A DNA stretch of 64,000 nt from Rubrivivax gelatinosus IL144 (lineage in GTDB: Bacteria > Pseudomonadota > Gammaproteobacteria > Burkholderiales > Burkholderiaceae_C), in assembly GCF_000284255.1 (NCBI RefSeq), contig NC_017075.1, positions 2,170,001-2,234,000 of the forward strand, in the 5' to 3' direction. How positions within the stretch are numbered: position 1 is the first letter of the stretch; each line of letters begins with the position of its first letter. Under the pieces are notes generated by a model that worked only from the letters and a program-made list of their open reading frames with translations, was not told the origin of the DNA and searched no databases. Positions 35,281-45,772 of the stretch are shown piece by piece. The translations under genes and the position numbers were made by a program.

Positions 35281-36738
35281 TCAGCGCGGCACGAGAAAGG
35301 TCGACTTCTCGCGCCGCGACAGCGGCGCTTCGCCGTCGTGCGCGGCTTCGCTCAGAACGAAGGCCACCGGCACAGACTGCCCGGCCAGCGCTGCCGCAGC
35401 CTCGGCCGGCAGGCGCAGCCGCACGACGACCTGGGCCGCACCGGCGGCGTCGACCGTGATCGGCTGGGCGTCGACCACCAGCCCGGCCGGGCCTTCGGCG
35501 CTGACGACGAGCTGCTGCGGGTGTTCGCTGCGATTCGTCACCTGCAGCCGGTAGACGTTCTCGATCGCGCCTTCGTCGACCAGGCGCGCCAGCGTGCTGC
35601 GGTCCTTCAGCACGTCGAACTGGAAGGGGCTGCGCAGCGCCAGGCTGGCGGCGAACGCCAGCGTCAGCGCCGATAGCAGCGCGCCGTAGATCAGCACACG
35701 CGGGCGCAGCACGCGGCGCAGCGTCTCGCGCCGGCTCCAGCCGCCGGCCACGGCGTTCTCGGTCGAGTAGCGGATCAGCCCGCGTGCGTAACCCATCTTG
35801 TCCATCACGCCGTCGCAGGCGTCGATGCAGGCGGCGCAGCCGATGCACTCGTTCTGCAGGCCGTGGCGGATGTCGATGCCGGTCGGGCAGACCTGCACGC
35901 ACAGCGTGCAGTCGACGCAGGAGCCCAGGCCCAGCGCACCGGCGTCGGCTTTCTTGGAGCGGGCGCCGCGCGGTTCGCCGCGGCCGGCGTCGTAGGCGAT
36001 GACCAGCGAGTCGCGGTCGATCATCGCGCTCTGGAAACGCGCGTAGGGGCAGATGTACTTGCACATCTGCTCGCGCAGCAGGCCGGCGTTGCCGTAGGTG
36101 AAAGCGCCGTAGAACAGCGCCCAGAAGGCGCTCCAGCCGCCGATCTCGCCCTGCAGCGTGGCCGGCACGAACTCGCGGATCGGCGTGAACCAGCCGACGA
36201 AGGTCAGGCCGGTGACCAAGCTGAACACGGTCCACGCGGCGATCTTGCCGCTGCGGCGCGCGACCTTGGCGGCGCTCCAGGGCGCCCGGTCCAGGCGCAT
36301 GCGCGCCAGGCGATCGCCTTCGAAGCGGCGCTCGATCCACATGAAGATCGAGGTGTAGACCGTCTGCGGGCAGGCGTAGCCGCACCACAGCCGCCCGGCG
36401 ACCGCGGTGAAGAAGAACAGCGCCAGCGCCGACAGCACCAGCAGCCCGGCCAGGTAGATCAGGTCCTGCGGCACGAGCACCAGATCGAAGAGGTAGAAGC
36501 GCTGCGCGTCGAGGTCGAACAGCACCGCCTGGCGGCCGCCGATCTCCAGCCAGGGCAGGCCGTAGAAGAAGAGCTGCGTCAGCCAGACGAAGACCCAGCG
36601 CCAGGTGGCGTAGCGGCCGCTGACGGCGCGCGCGTAGATCGGCTGGCGCTTCTGGTAGAGCGAGACGACTTCCGGCGCCCCGGCGGCAGCGGCCACGGGG
36701 CGGATCGGGATCACGCGGGCATCGGGCATCTTCGTCAC
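35281..36738 (-). CDS. ccoG: Cytochrome c oxidase accessory protein CcoG (FixG/RdxA)
   Basis: CcoG reduces copper for insertion into cbb3 oxidase. The product (about 485 residues) has four to five membrane helices, the CGYACPQTVYTSIFMWIER segment, two [4Fe-4S] motifs (CVDCTLCVQVCP and CIGCAACIDAC) and a periplasmic C-terminal immunoglobulin-like domain. I chose GTG 36738 because GGAG lies 5 nt upstream; an ATG at 36729 is the alternative, and an open ATG at 36783 lacks a site. The cbb3 genes themselves are not in the window. Confidence 0.9.
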   Translation of the reverse strand: MTKMPDARVIPIRPVAAAAGAPEVVSLYQKRQPIYARAVSGRYATWRWVFVWLTQLFFYGLPWLEIGGRQAVLFDLDAQRFYLFDLVLVPQDLIYLAGLLVLSALALFFFTAVAGRLWCGYACPQTVYTSIFMWIERRFEGDRLARMRLDRAPWSAAKVARRSGKIAAWTVFSLVTGLTFVGWFTPIREFVPATLQGEIGGWSAFWALFYGAFTYGNAGLLREQMCKYICPYARFQSAMIDRDSLVIAYDAGRGEPRGARSKKADAGALGLGSCVDCTLCVQVCPTGIDIRHGLQNECIGCAACIDACDGVMDKMGYARGLIRYSTENAVAGGWSRRETLRRVLRPRVLIYGALLSALTLAFAASLALRSPFQFDVLKDRSTLARLVDEGAIENVYRLQVTNRSEHPQQLVVSAEGPAGLVVDAQPITVDAAGAAQVVVRLRLPAEAAAALAGQSVPVAFVLSEAAHDGEAPLSRREKSTFLVPR

Positions 36739-36793
36739 GGGCACTCCGGGGCGCCGCCGCGTCGCCGCAGCGGCCGGGGACACAAGGGGGCGT

Positions 36794-37117
36794 TCAGCGC
36801 TTCAGCTCGGCGCGCTTGAGCTTCACCGGGGCCCAGGCCTCGGCGTCGGGCAGCGCGGCGTGCAAGCGCGTGATCGCCGGCCAGGCGCGCGCCAGTTCGG
36901 CGTTCAGCGCCACGAAGTCCTGCTGGTCGCCGGGCACGTCCTCGTCGGCGTAGATCGCCTGCACCGGGCACTCGGGCACGCAGACCGCGCAGTCGATGCA
37001 GTCCTCGGGGTCGATGGCGAGGAAGTTCGGGCCTTCGCGGAAGGCGTCGGTCGGGCAGACGTCGACGCAGTCCGTGTACTTGCAGCGGATGCAGGACTCG
37101 GTGACGACGAAGGTCAT
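36794..37117 (-). CDS. fdxA: 7Fe ferredoxin
   Basis: This 107-residue ferredoxin has the FdxA pattern: a [3Fe-4S]/[4Fe-4S] N-terminal half ([18 protein letters not shown]) and [12 protein letters not shown], followed by the extended C-terminal region typical of the Azotobacter type. It is a small cytoplasmic electron carrier. It lies 7 bp after the DUF2249 gene and 55 bp before the chosen ccoG start, so the three likely form one operon. Confidence 0.92.
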   Translation of the reverse strand: MTFVVTESCIRCKYTDCVDVCPTDAFREGPNFLAIDPEDCIDCAVCVPECPVQAIYADEDVPGDQQDFVALNAELARAWPAITRLHAALPDAEAWAPVKLKRAELKR

Positions 37118-37124
37118 CGTGCGC

Positions 37125-37412
37125 TCAGCCGCAGCAGCGGCCGCCCGAGCAGCAGGAGCCGGCGGCTTCGGCCGGCACGGCCTTGCGGATCTCCAGCTGC
37201 CAGACCTCGGGGCCGTCTTCCAGGTAGGCGACGGCGAAGCGGCCCGGGAAACGCTCGAGCAGCTGGCGTTGCAGCGGTGCCGGGTCGTGGTCGTCGACCA
37301 GCAGCAGGCCGTCACCGGCGGCCAGCGCCTGCAGGCGCGAGAAGACCAGCGTGTGGCGCTCGGCGGGGGCGACGGGGCGCAGGTCCAGAACGGAGGGGCT
37401 CGGGAAACTCAT
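37125..37412 (-). CDS. DUF2249 domain protein with C-terminal Cys cluster
   Basis: This 95-residue protein fits DUF2249, a TusA-like small fold found near anaerobic respiration and nitric oxide genes. The core has [12 protein letters not shown] and [20 protein letters not shown]. The tail ends in [10 protein letters not shown], four cysteines that could bind a metal or carry sulfur. Function is unknown. It leads an operon with fdxA and ccoG below an FNR-like site. Confidence 0.78.
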   Translation of the reverse strand: MSFPSPSVLDLRPVAPAERHTLVFSRLQALAAGDGLLLVDDHDPAPLQRQLLERFPGRFAVAYLEDGPEVWQLEIRKAVPAEAAGSCCSGGRCCG

Positions 37413-37443
37413 GGTCGGCGCAAAGATGTATGACGCGAGCAGA

Positions 37444-37457
37444 TTAACCGAGGTCAA
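37444..37457. promoter_or_regulatory. FNR/DNR-like box upstream of the DUF2249-fdxA-ccoG operon
   Basis: TTAAC-CGAG-GTCAA differs from the ideal TTGAC-N4-GTCAA palindrome by one base. It lies 32-45 bp upstream of the DUF2249 start and overlaps a -35-like TTGACC on the minus strand (CATACA downstream as a possible -10). Activation or repression by an FNR-type regulator under low oxygen is likely. Confidence 0.5.
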
Positions 37458-37496
37458 GCTCTAAAGCAACTCGCCAAATGCACCTTTATGCACGGA

Positions 37497-37521
37497 AAGC
37501 GGCGCCGGCCGCCTGCCGCTT
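37497..37521 (-). terminator. Hairpin terminator after the hybrid kinase gene
   Basis: On the minus strand AAGCGGC pairs with GCCGCTT around a GC-rich loop, starting at the stop codon and followed by TTTCC. It should end the fecR-kinase transcript before the DUF2249 promoter. Confidence 0.5.
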
Positions 37522-39944
37522 CAGGCCTTGCGGCCCCAACGCTGCATCGCCTCGAGCAGCGCGGCCCGCGACACCGGCTTGGCCAGGTGCGCGTCGCAGC
37601 CGGCTTCGCGGCTGTCGCGCACGTCTTCGTCGTAGGCGTTGGCCGTCAGCGCGACGACCGGCGTGCGCGGCACGCCGCGCTCGGCTTCGAGCCGGCGCAG
37701 TGCGCGTGTCGCCGACAGCCCGTCCATCCGCGGCATCTGCATGTCCATGAAGACGAGGTCGTAGCGCTCGGCGGCCAGCCGCGCCAGCGCCTCCTGGCCG
37801 TCGGCGGCGACGTCGAGGCGGCCGACGTGGCCGGCGAGCATCGCGCTGACGATGTAGACGTTGAGCTCGTTGTCCTCGGCCAGCAGCACGCTGTCCAGCC
37901 AGACCATCGGCGGCGGTAGCACCGGCAGCACCGGCAGCACCGGCGGCGCCTCGCGCGGTGGCGCGGCCGGGGCGGCCGGCGGCGCCTCGTGCGCCGCCAG
38001 CGGCAGCTCCAGCGTGAAGGTCGATCCGGCGCCGGGCTCGCTGGCCAGCAGCACGTCGCCGCCCATGCGCTGGGCCATCGCACGCGTGATCGCCAGGCCC
38101 AGCCCGGTGCCGCCGTAGTCGCGCGAAATGCGCTCGTCGGCCTGCACGAAAGGCTCGAAGACCAGCCGCTGCTGCGCCGGCGCGATGCCGATGCCGGTGT
38201 CGCGCACCGTGAAGGCGATGCGGCCGCCGCCGCTGCGTGCCACGCGCAGCGAGACCTCGCCCTGGGGCGTGAACTTGATCGCGTTGCCGACCAGGTTGGT
38301 CAGCGCCTGCTCGATGCGGCGGCGGTCGCCGATCACCCAGGCCGGCAGCTCGGAGTCGACCTCGACGGCGAAACGCAGGCCTTTCTGCTCGGCGCGCGGG
38401 CGCAGCAGGCTGTCGACCGAGGCGATCGAGCTGCGCAGGGCGAATGGTTCGGCGGCCAGTTCGAGCCGGCCCGCCTCGATCTTGCCGAGGTCCAGCAGGT
38501 CGTCGATCAGTGCCGCCAGCGTCTGTCCGGCGTGGCGGAACACGTCGACATGGCGGCGCTGCTCGGCCGACAGCGCGGTGCCGGCCATCAGGTCGGCTAC
38601 GCCGAGCACGGCGTTCAGCGGCGTGCGTATCTCGTGGCTGACGGTGGCCAGGAAGGCCGACTTGGCGGCGCTGGAGCGCGCCGCGACCTCGCGTTCCAGC
38701 GCCAGCCGGCGTTCGCATTCGGACTGCTCGCGGCGCTGCTGCACCAGCAGCGCGACCAGCGCCGCCGGCACCGCCGCCAGCGCGGCGGCCAGCGGCAGGC
38801 TGAGGGCTGCGGACTGCATCGCGCCGACGGCCGTGGCGACCAGCAGCAGCACGACGCCGGCCGAAGCCGCCAGCAGCATCCGCGTGCCGACACGCGTCAG
38901 CGCCGCCGCCAGCGCCGGCAGCAGCGCCAGCAGCAGCAGCGCCGCCTGCAGCGGCAGCGGCGCGGCACGCACCAGCCGGCCGTCGCGCAGCGCGGCATAG
39001 GTCTGCGCCGCGATCTCGGTGGCGTCCGCCTGGCCGGCGACGGTCATCGTGCGCCCGGCCAGCAGCGCGCTGCTGCCGACGAAGACGACACGGCCGTGCA
39101 GCGCCTGGGCCAGTTCGTGGCCGCCGGGCAGGGCCTCGGGGCCGGTGCTGGCCAGCGTCCAGGCGTCGCGGTACGAGATGCGCGGCACGCTGCCCTGCGG
39201 CGCCAGCAGCGGCCGCACGCGGCCTTGTGCATCGACCGGCCAGCGCCCGTCGACGTGGCCGCCGGCGGCGATCAGCGCCGCCAGCGCGACGCCGGGCAGG
39301 CGCTGGCTGCCGGCGGCATGCCACAGCGGCACGCGGCGCAGCACGCCGTCGTCGTCCAGCGGCGTCGTCACCACGCCCAGGCGCAAGGCCGCGGGGTTGG
39401 CCGGCTGCACCGAGACAGCGGGCAGCAGCAGCTCGCGCCAGCGCTGCGCGGCCGCTTCGCCGTCGGCCGCCGGCGAGGGCGCCATCGCGTCGATGCCGGC
39501 GGCGGCCAGCACCACCGGTGCGCCGGGCGCGCCCAGCGTGTCGGCGAGCTTGCGGTCGTCGAGCTTGCGGCCGTCGGCCGTGTGGCCGTCGGCGCTGGCG
39601 GCGCTCACCGGGCGGCCGTCGACGGTGTCGCGGCGCTCGGCCAGCAGCAGCTGCAGCACGACGGTGCGGGCGCCGTGGCGGCGCAGCCCGTCGATCAGCA
39701 GCGCATGCGTGTCGCGGGTGTAGGGCCAGGCGCCGTTGCCCTTCATGTCCTCGATCGAACGGTCGTCGGCGTCGACGATCAGCACGCCGGCCGGCGGCAG
39801 CGCCGGCGCTGCCAGCCGCTGCGCCCAATCGTCCAGCGGCTGCGACCACCAGGTCTGCAGCGGCGACAAGGCCACCACCAGGGCGGCGAGCAGGCCGGCG
39901 GCGGGGATGCTCCAGCGGCGTGGATCGACGCTCAGTGCAACCAC
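37521..39944 (-). CDS. CHASE2 hybrid sensor histidine kinase with receiver domain
   Basis: Domains in order: a membrane helix (about residues 12-28), a periplasmic CHASE2 sensor (about 45-320, with [20 protein letters not shown] cut at its core), three helices (about 330-410), HisKA with SHEIRTPLN (phospho-His about 434), HATPase with NAIKF, DTGIGIA and GGTGLGLAI, a Pro/Ala linker and a receiver domain with LLAEDNE and the phospho-Asp in FMDMQMP (about 731). About 807 residues. The start is uncertain: GTG 39944 overlaps the fecR end by 13 bp and GTG 39965 or 39968 are alternatives. There is no DNA-binding output, so a partner regulator must exist elsewhere. Confidence 0.85.
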   Translation of the reverse strand: MVALSVDPRRWSIPAAGLLAALVVALSPLQTWWSQPLDDWAQRLAAPALPPAGVLIVDADDRSIEDMKGNGAWPYTRDTHALLIDGLRRHGARTVVLQLLLAERRDTVDGRPVSAASADGHTADGRKLDDRKLADTLGAPGAPVVLAAAGIDAMAPSPAADGEAAAQRWRELLLPAVSVQPANPAALRLGVVTTPLDDDGVLRRVPLWHAAGSQRLPGVALAALIAAGGHVDGRWPVDAQGRVRPLLAPQGSVPRISYRDAWTLASTGPEALPGGHELAQALHGRVVFVGSSALLAGRTMTVAGQADATEIAAQTYAALRDGRLVRAAPLPLQAALLLLALLPALAAALTRVGTRMLLAASAGVVLLLVATAVGAMQSAALSLPLAAALAAVPAALVALLVQQRREQSECERRLALEREVAARSSAAKSAFLATVSHEIRTPLNAVLGVADLMAGTALSAEQRRHVDVFRHAGQTLAALIDDLLDLGKIEAGRLELAAEPFALRSSIASVDSLLRPRAEQKGLRFAVEVDSELPAWVIGDRRRIEQALTNLVGNAIKFTPQGEVSLRVARSGGGRIAFTVRDTGIGIAPAQQRLVFEPFVQADERISRDYGGTGLGLAITRAMAQRMGGDVLLASEPGAGSTFTLELPLAAHEAPPAAPAAPPREAPPVLPVLPVLPPPMVWLDSVLLAEDNELNVYIVSAMLAGHVGRLDVAADGQEALARLAAERYDLVFMDMQMPRMDGLSATRALRRLEAERGVPRTPVVALTANAYDEDVRDSREAGCDAHLAKPVSRAALLEAMQRWGRKA

Positions 39945-41569
39945 AACAGCGCCGGCAACAGCCACCACCAGCGCCAGGCCCGGGGCACCTCGAACTGCTG
40001 CGCGCTGCCCCAGCCGCCGGCCCGGCCGTCGGCACCGACGGCGCGCACGCGCACGTCGTAGAGGCCCGCGCCCGGCGGCTCGAAGCTCCAGGCCGGGCCG
40101 TCGCTGCGGCCTTCGGCCACCGGCTCGGCGAACGCGGCGTCGCGTGCGACCTGGATCTCGTAGTGCACGCCCGGGCGCGGCGACGCCGGCCAGGCGAGCG
40201 AGACGCGATCGGACGCGGTGTCGGCCCGCGGCGGCTCGGCCGGCGGTGCCGGCGGCGGCTCGACGACCTGCAGCGCCAGCGCCTCGCCCCAGGGGCCGGC
40301 GTCGCCGCCGGCACGCACGCTGCGCAGGCGCCAGAAATAGTCGCCGGGCACGAGTTCGGCTTCGGTCTCGGTGGCGTTCAGCTCGCGGTCGACGAGCGGT
40401 GCGGCGAAGTCGGCCGTCGCGGCGATCTGCAGTCGGTAGTGCTCGGCCTCGGGATGGCGGGTCCAGCGCAGCGGCACGCGGCCGGCGTCGACCCGCGCGC
40501 CCGGTGTCGGCGTCATCGGCATCGGCGGCTCGGGCCGGGCCTTCAGTTCGAGCGCGACGCGCGCGTCCAGGCCTTCCAGTCCGTCGGCCGCGATCGCGCG
40601 CACGCGGAGTTCGTAGCGGCCATCGGGCAGCTCGTCGGGCCAGTCGGCGGCCGGGCTCTCGAAGCGGCCGTCCAGGCGCAGCCGGCTGTCGCCTTCGGCG
40701 TCGAAGACCTGCGCCCGGTAGGCGGCGGCGCCGGGTGTCGGCGTCCAGGCGAAGGCCAGCGGCAGGCGGCCGACGGCCGCAGCCGGTGCCTGCAGCAGCG
40801 GCGCCGGCAGCAGCGGCGCGGCAGGCTGCACGCCGCCGCGTGTGGCGACGATGCCCAGCCCGGCGCCGACCGGCCGGGCGCCGGCGGCGACGCGGCCCTC
40901 CAGCACTTCGAGCCGCGTGCCGGTCTCGTCGGTGCGGGCGCGGAACTCGGTGCCGCGCACCGCGAGGTTGACGACCGGGGTGCGGATCTGCAGGCGCGGG
41001 CGCGGCGGTGCCGCCGGCCGGGTCTGCACGCTGGCCTCGGCGCCGCCGGCTTCGAGCCGCAGCCGCGACTCGCGGTAGGCGCTGGCGCCGCGCCGCAGCA
41101 GCGCTTCGATGCGCAGCCGGCTGCCGGGTTCGACCAGCAGGCGCGAGCCGTCGTCGAAACGCAGCACCGTCGACGCCGATCGCGCCCCGGTGACGATCTC
41201 GTCGCCGTCGGCGACACGTTCGCCCGAGGCCAGCGGCCGCGGCGCTTCGCCGGGGCGGCGCAGCTCGACCTCGCCGTGAACGAACAGCACCTCGGCCTCG
41301 ACCGGCCGCGTTCGCAGCCAGGCCACGGGGATCTGCAGCGTCTGGCCGACCGGCAGACGGCGAGGGTCGGCGACCTCGTTGTGCTGCTGCAGCGCCTGCC
41401 AGCCGATGCCCGGGCGCAGCAGCCGCGCCTGCAGCGCGATCAGCGTGTCGCCGGCGCGCACCCGGTAGGCCCACGCCGGGCCGTCGCCGGCGGCGTGCAC
41501 CGGGGAACTCAACGCGACGAGGGCCAGCAGACCGGGCAGGGCGCCGCGGTGCATCGAAAGGTACGACAT
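39932..41569 (-). CDS. LysM-FecR domain periplasmic protein with fibronectin-like repeats
   Basis: This 545-residue protein has a signal peptide (about 1-26), a LysM domain ([17 protein letters not shown], about 35-82) that could bind peptidoglycan, a FecR domain (about 95-220, with [16 protein letters not shown] and [12 protein letters not shown]) and about three fibronectin/Ig-like repeats to residue 520. It ends in a short hydrophobic stretch ([12 protein letters not shown]), a possible C-terminal membrane anchor. It overlaps the CHASE2 kinase gene, so a joint sensory role is likely. Such FecR-CHASE2 pairs recur in bacteria, but the signal is unknown. Confidence 0.83.
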   Translation of the reverse strand: MSYLSMHRGALPGLLALVALSSPVHAAGDGPAWAYRVRAGDTLIALQARLLRPGIGWQALQQHNEVADPRRLPVGQTLQIPVAWLRTRPVEAEVLFVHGEVELRRPGEAPRPLASGERVADGDEIVTGARSASTVLRFDDGSRLLVEPGSRLRIEALLRRGASAYRESRLRLEAGGAEASVQTRPAAPPRPRLQIRTPVVNLAVRGTEFRARTDETGTRLEVLEGRVAAGARPVGAGLGIVATRGGVQPAAPLLPAPLLQAPAAAVGRLPLAFAWTPTPGAAAYRAQVFDAEGDSRLRLDGRFESPAADWPDELPDGRYELRVRAIAADGLEGLDARVALELKARPEPPMPMTPTPGARVDAGRVPLRWTRHPEAEHYRLQIAATADFAAPLVDRELNATETEAELVPGDYFWRLRSVRAGGDAGPWGEALALQVVEPPPAPPAEPPRADTASDRVSLAWPASPRPGVHYEIQVARDAAFAEPVAEGRSDGPAWSFEPPGAGLYDVRVRAVGADGRAGGWGSAQQFEVPRAWRWWWLLPALLWLH

Positions 41570-41648
41570 GCCGTGCGACCGACGACCCGAAGCCGTCGCG
41601 TAGGGATGCGACGGATTCTACGGGTCGGACCTGAGCCCGGTGATCAGC

Positions 41649-44372
<2,724 letters not shown>

Positions 44373-44480
44373 GACCGACACCTTTCGGACGGCCGGCGGC
44401 GGCCAGCCTCGGCGACCATTCTGCGCAACGCCGGGCGCGCGTCCAGCCCCGCGCTTCAATGCAGCGACGGTGTCGGCTTT

Positions 44481-45146
44481 TCAGGGCGCGCTGGGCAGGC
44501 GCGAGACGTAGTCGGCCAGCGCCGCCAGCTCGCTGAACGAGAAGCCGCGGATCGTCTCGACCATCTTCGGGTCGGCGTTGCCGCGCACGCCGTCGCGGAT
44601 GTAGACCAGCTCGCGCAGCAGGTACTCGTAGTGCTGCCCGTTCAGGCGCGGATAGAAGCGTGCGGCGTCGCCGCTGCCGTCGGCACCGTGGCAGCTCGTG
44701 CACTGCGCCTCGTAGACGCGGCGGCCCTGCACGAGCTCGGTGCCGGCGCCGCGGCCGTTGGTCGGCGGCGACGGCAGCGCCGCGAGGTAGGCGGCGATGT
44801 CGACGACGTCCTGCGTGCTGACCAGCGCCTCGTCGATGAAGGGCCGCATCTTCGGGTTGAAGCGGCGGCCGGCGCGGATGTCGAGCATCTGCTTGACGAG
44901 CACGCTCGCGTGCTGGCCGGCCAGCCGCGGGTAGCTGCCGTCGGCGCGGCCCAGCGCGTTGGGCAGATGGCAGCCCTGGCAGACCTCGTAGGCCGCCTGG
45001 CCCCGCGTGGCGTCGGCGTGCCGGCCCAGGGCCTGCACACGTTCGTCGCGTTCGGCGCTGCCGGTGTCGGGCGGCGCCGCGAGCGAAGCGGTCGAGGCCC
45101 AGACCAGCGCCAGCGGCGCGAGGCGGTCGATGCGGCGCAGCTTCAT
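44481..45146 (-). CDS. Dihaem cytochrome c4-like protein
   Basis: This 221-residue periplasmic cytochrome has a signal peptide (about 1-23) and two haem-c sites, CQGCH (56-60) and CTSCH (149-153), each followed by a c4-type fold with conserved YPRLAGQ/YPRLNGQ and distal Met regions (NPKM, DPKM). Cytochromes c4 carry electrons between inner-membrane complexes and oxidases or outer-membrane conduits. AGGAGAA precedes ATG 45146. It is the last cytochrome of the outer-membrane electron transfer set. Confidence 0.88.
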   Translation of the reverse strand: MKLRRIDRLAPLALVWASTASLAAPPDTGSAERDERVQALGRHADATRGQAAYEVCQGCHLPNALGRADGSYPRLAGQHASVLVKQMLDIRAGRRFNPKMRPFIDEALVSTQDVVDIAAYLAALPSPPTNGRGAGTELVQGRRVYEAQCTSCHGADGSGDAARFYPRLNGQHYEYLLRELVYIRDGVRGNADPKMVETIRGFSFSELAALADYVSRLPSAP

Positions 45147-45169
45147 GCGTTCTCCTCGGTTTGCGGGGC

Positions 45170-45772
45170 TCATGGCAGCGTCGCGAGGTATTCGGCGACG
45201 GCGGCGATCTCGTCGTCGCTCAGGCGTTCGGCCACCGTGCGCATCACCTTGGCCTTGTCGTTGCCGCGTGCGCCGTTCTTGAAGGCGCGCAGCTGCGCTG
45301 CCGTGTAGGCCGGGTGCTGGCCGGCCAGGCGCGGGTAGCGTTCGTTGCCCACGGCGCCCGGCTGGTGGCAGCCGACGCAGGCCGGCACGCCGGTGCCGGT
45401 GTTGCCTTCGCCGAAGATCGCCTGACCGGCGGCGACCAGGGCCTCGTTGTCGGCCTTGTTCGGCGCCGGCGGCTGGGCGGCGTAGTAGGCGGCCAGGCGT
45501 GCGATCTCGGCGTCGGGCACGTGCTCCAGCACCGGCGCCATCACGTCGTTGCGGCGTTTGCCGGCGAGGAAGTCGCGCAGCTGCTTTTCCAGGTAGACCG
45601 CCTGCTGCGCCGACAGCCGCGGGAACACCGGCACGAGGCTGTTGCCGGCGGGGCCGTGGCAGGCCGCGCAGAGGCTGTCGACGAGTGCCGGGGCGTCGTC
45701 GGCCAGGCTGGCCAGCGGCATCAGCGCCGCCGCCGCCAGCCAGCGCGCCAGGGTTTGCTGCAGCGTCGCCAT
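45170..45772 (-). CDS. Dihaem cytochrome c4-like protein
   Basis: This 200-residue periplasmic cytochrome has a signal peptide (about 1-24) and two haem-c sites, CAACH (35-39) and CVGCH (132-136). The FPRLSAQ and YPRLAGQ segments show it is a c4-type tandem domain protein and a paralogue of the next gene. Its start ATG overlaps the last base of the porin gene's stop codon, so it is translationally coupled to the outer-membrane conduit and probably its periplasmic partner. Confidence 0.88.
   Translation of the reverse strand: MATLQQTLARWLAAAALMPLASLADDAPALVDSLCAACHGPAGNSLVPVFPRLSAQQAVYLEKQLRDFLAGKRRNDVMAPVLEHVPDAEIARLAAYYAAQPPAPNKADNEALVAAGQAIFGEGNTGTGVPACVGCHQPGAVGNERYPRLAGQHPAYTAAQLRAFKNGARGNDKAKVMRTVAERLSDDEIAAVAEYLATLP

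Noticed and set aside
37521..41474. Apparent 1317-codon kinase
   Set aside because: The N-terminal 500 codons are the wrong frame of the FecR gene. The kinase starts near 39944, where the membrane helix begins.
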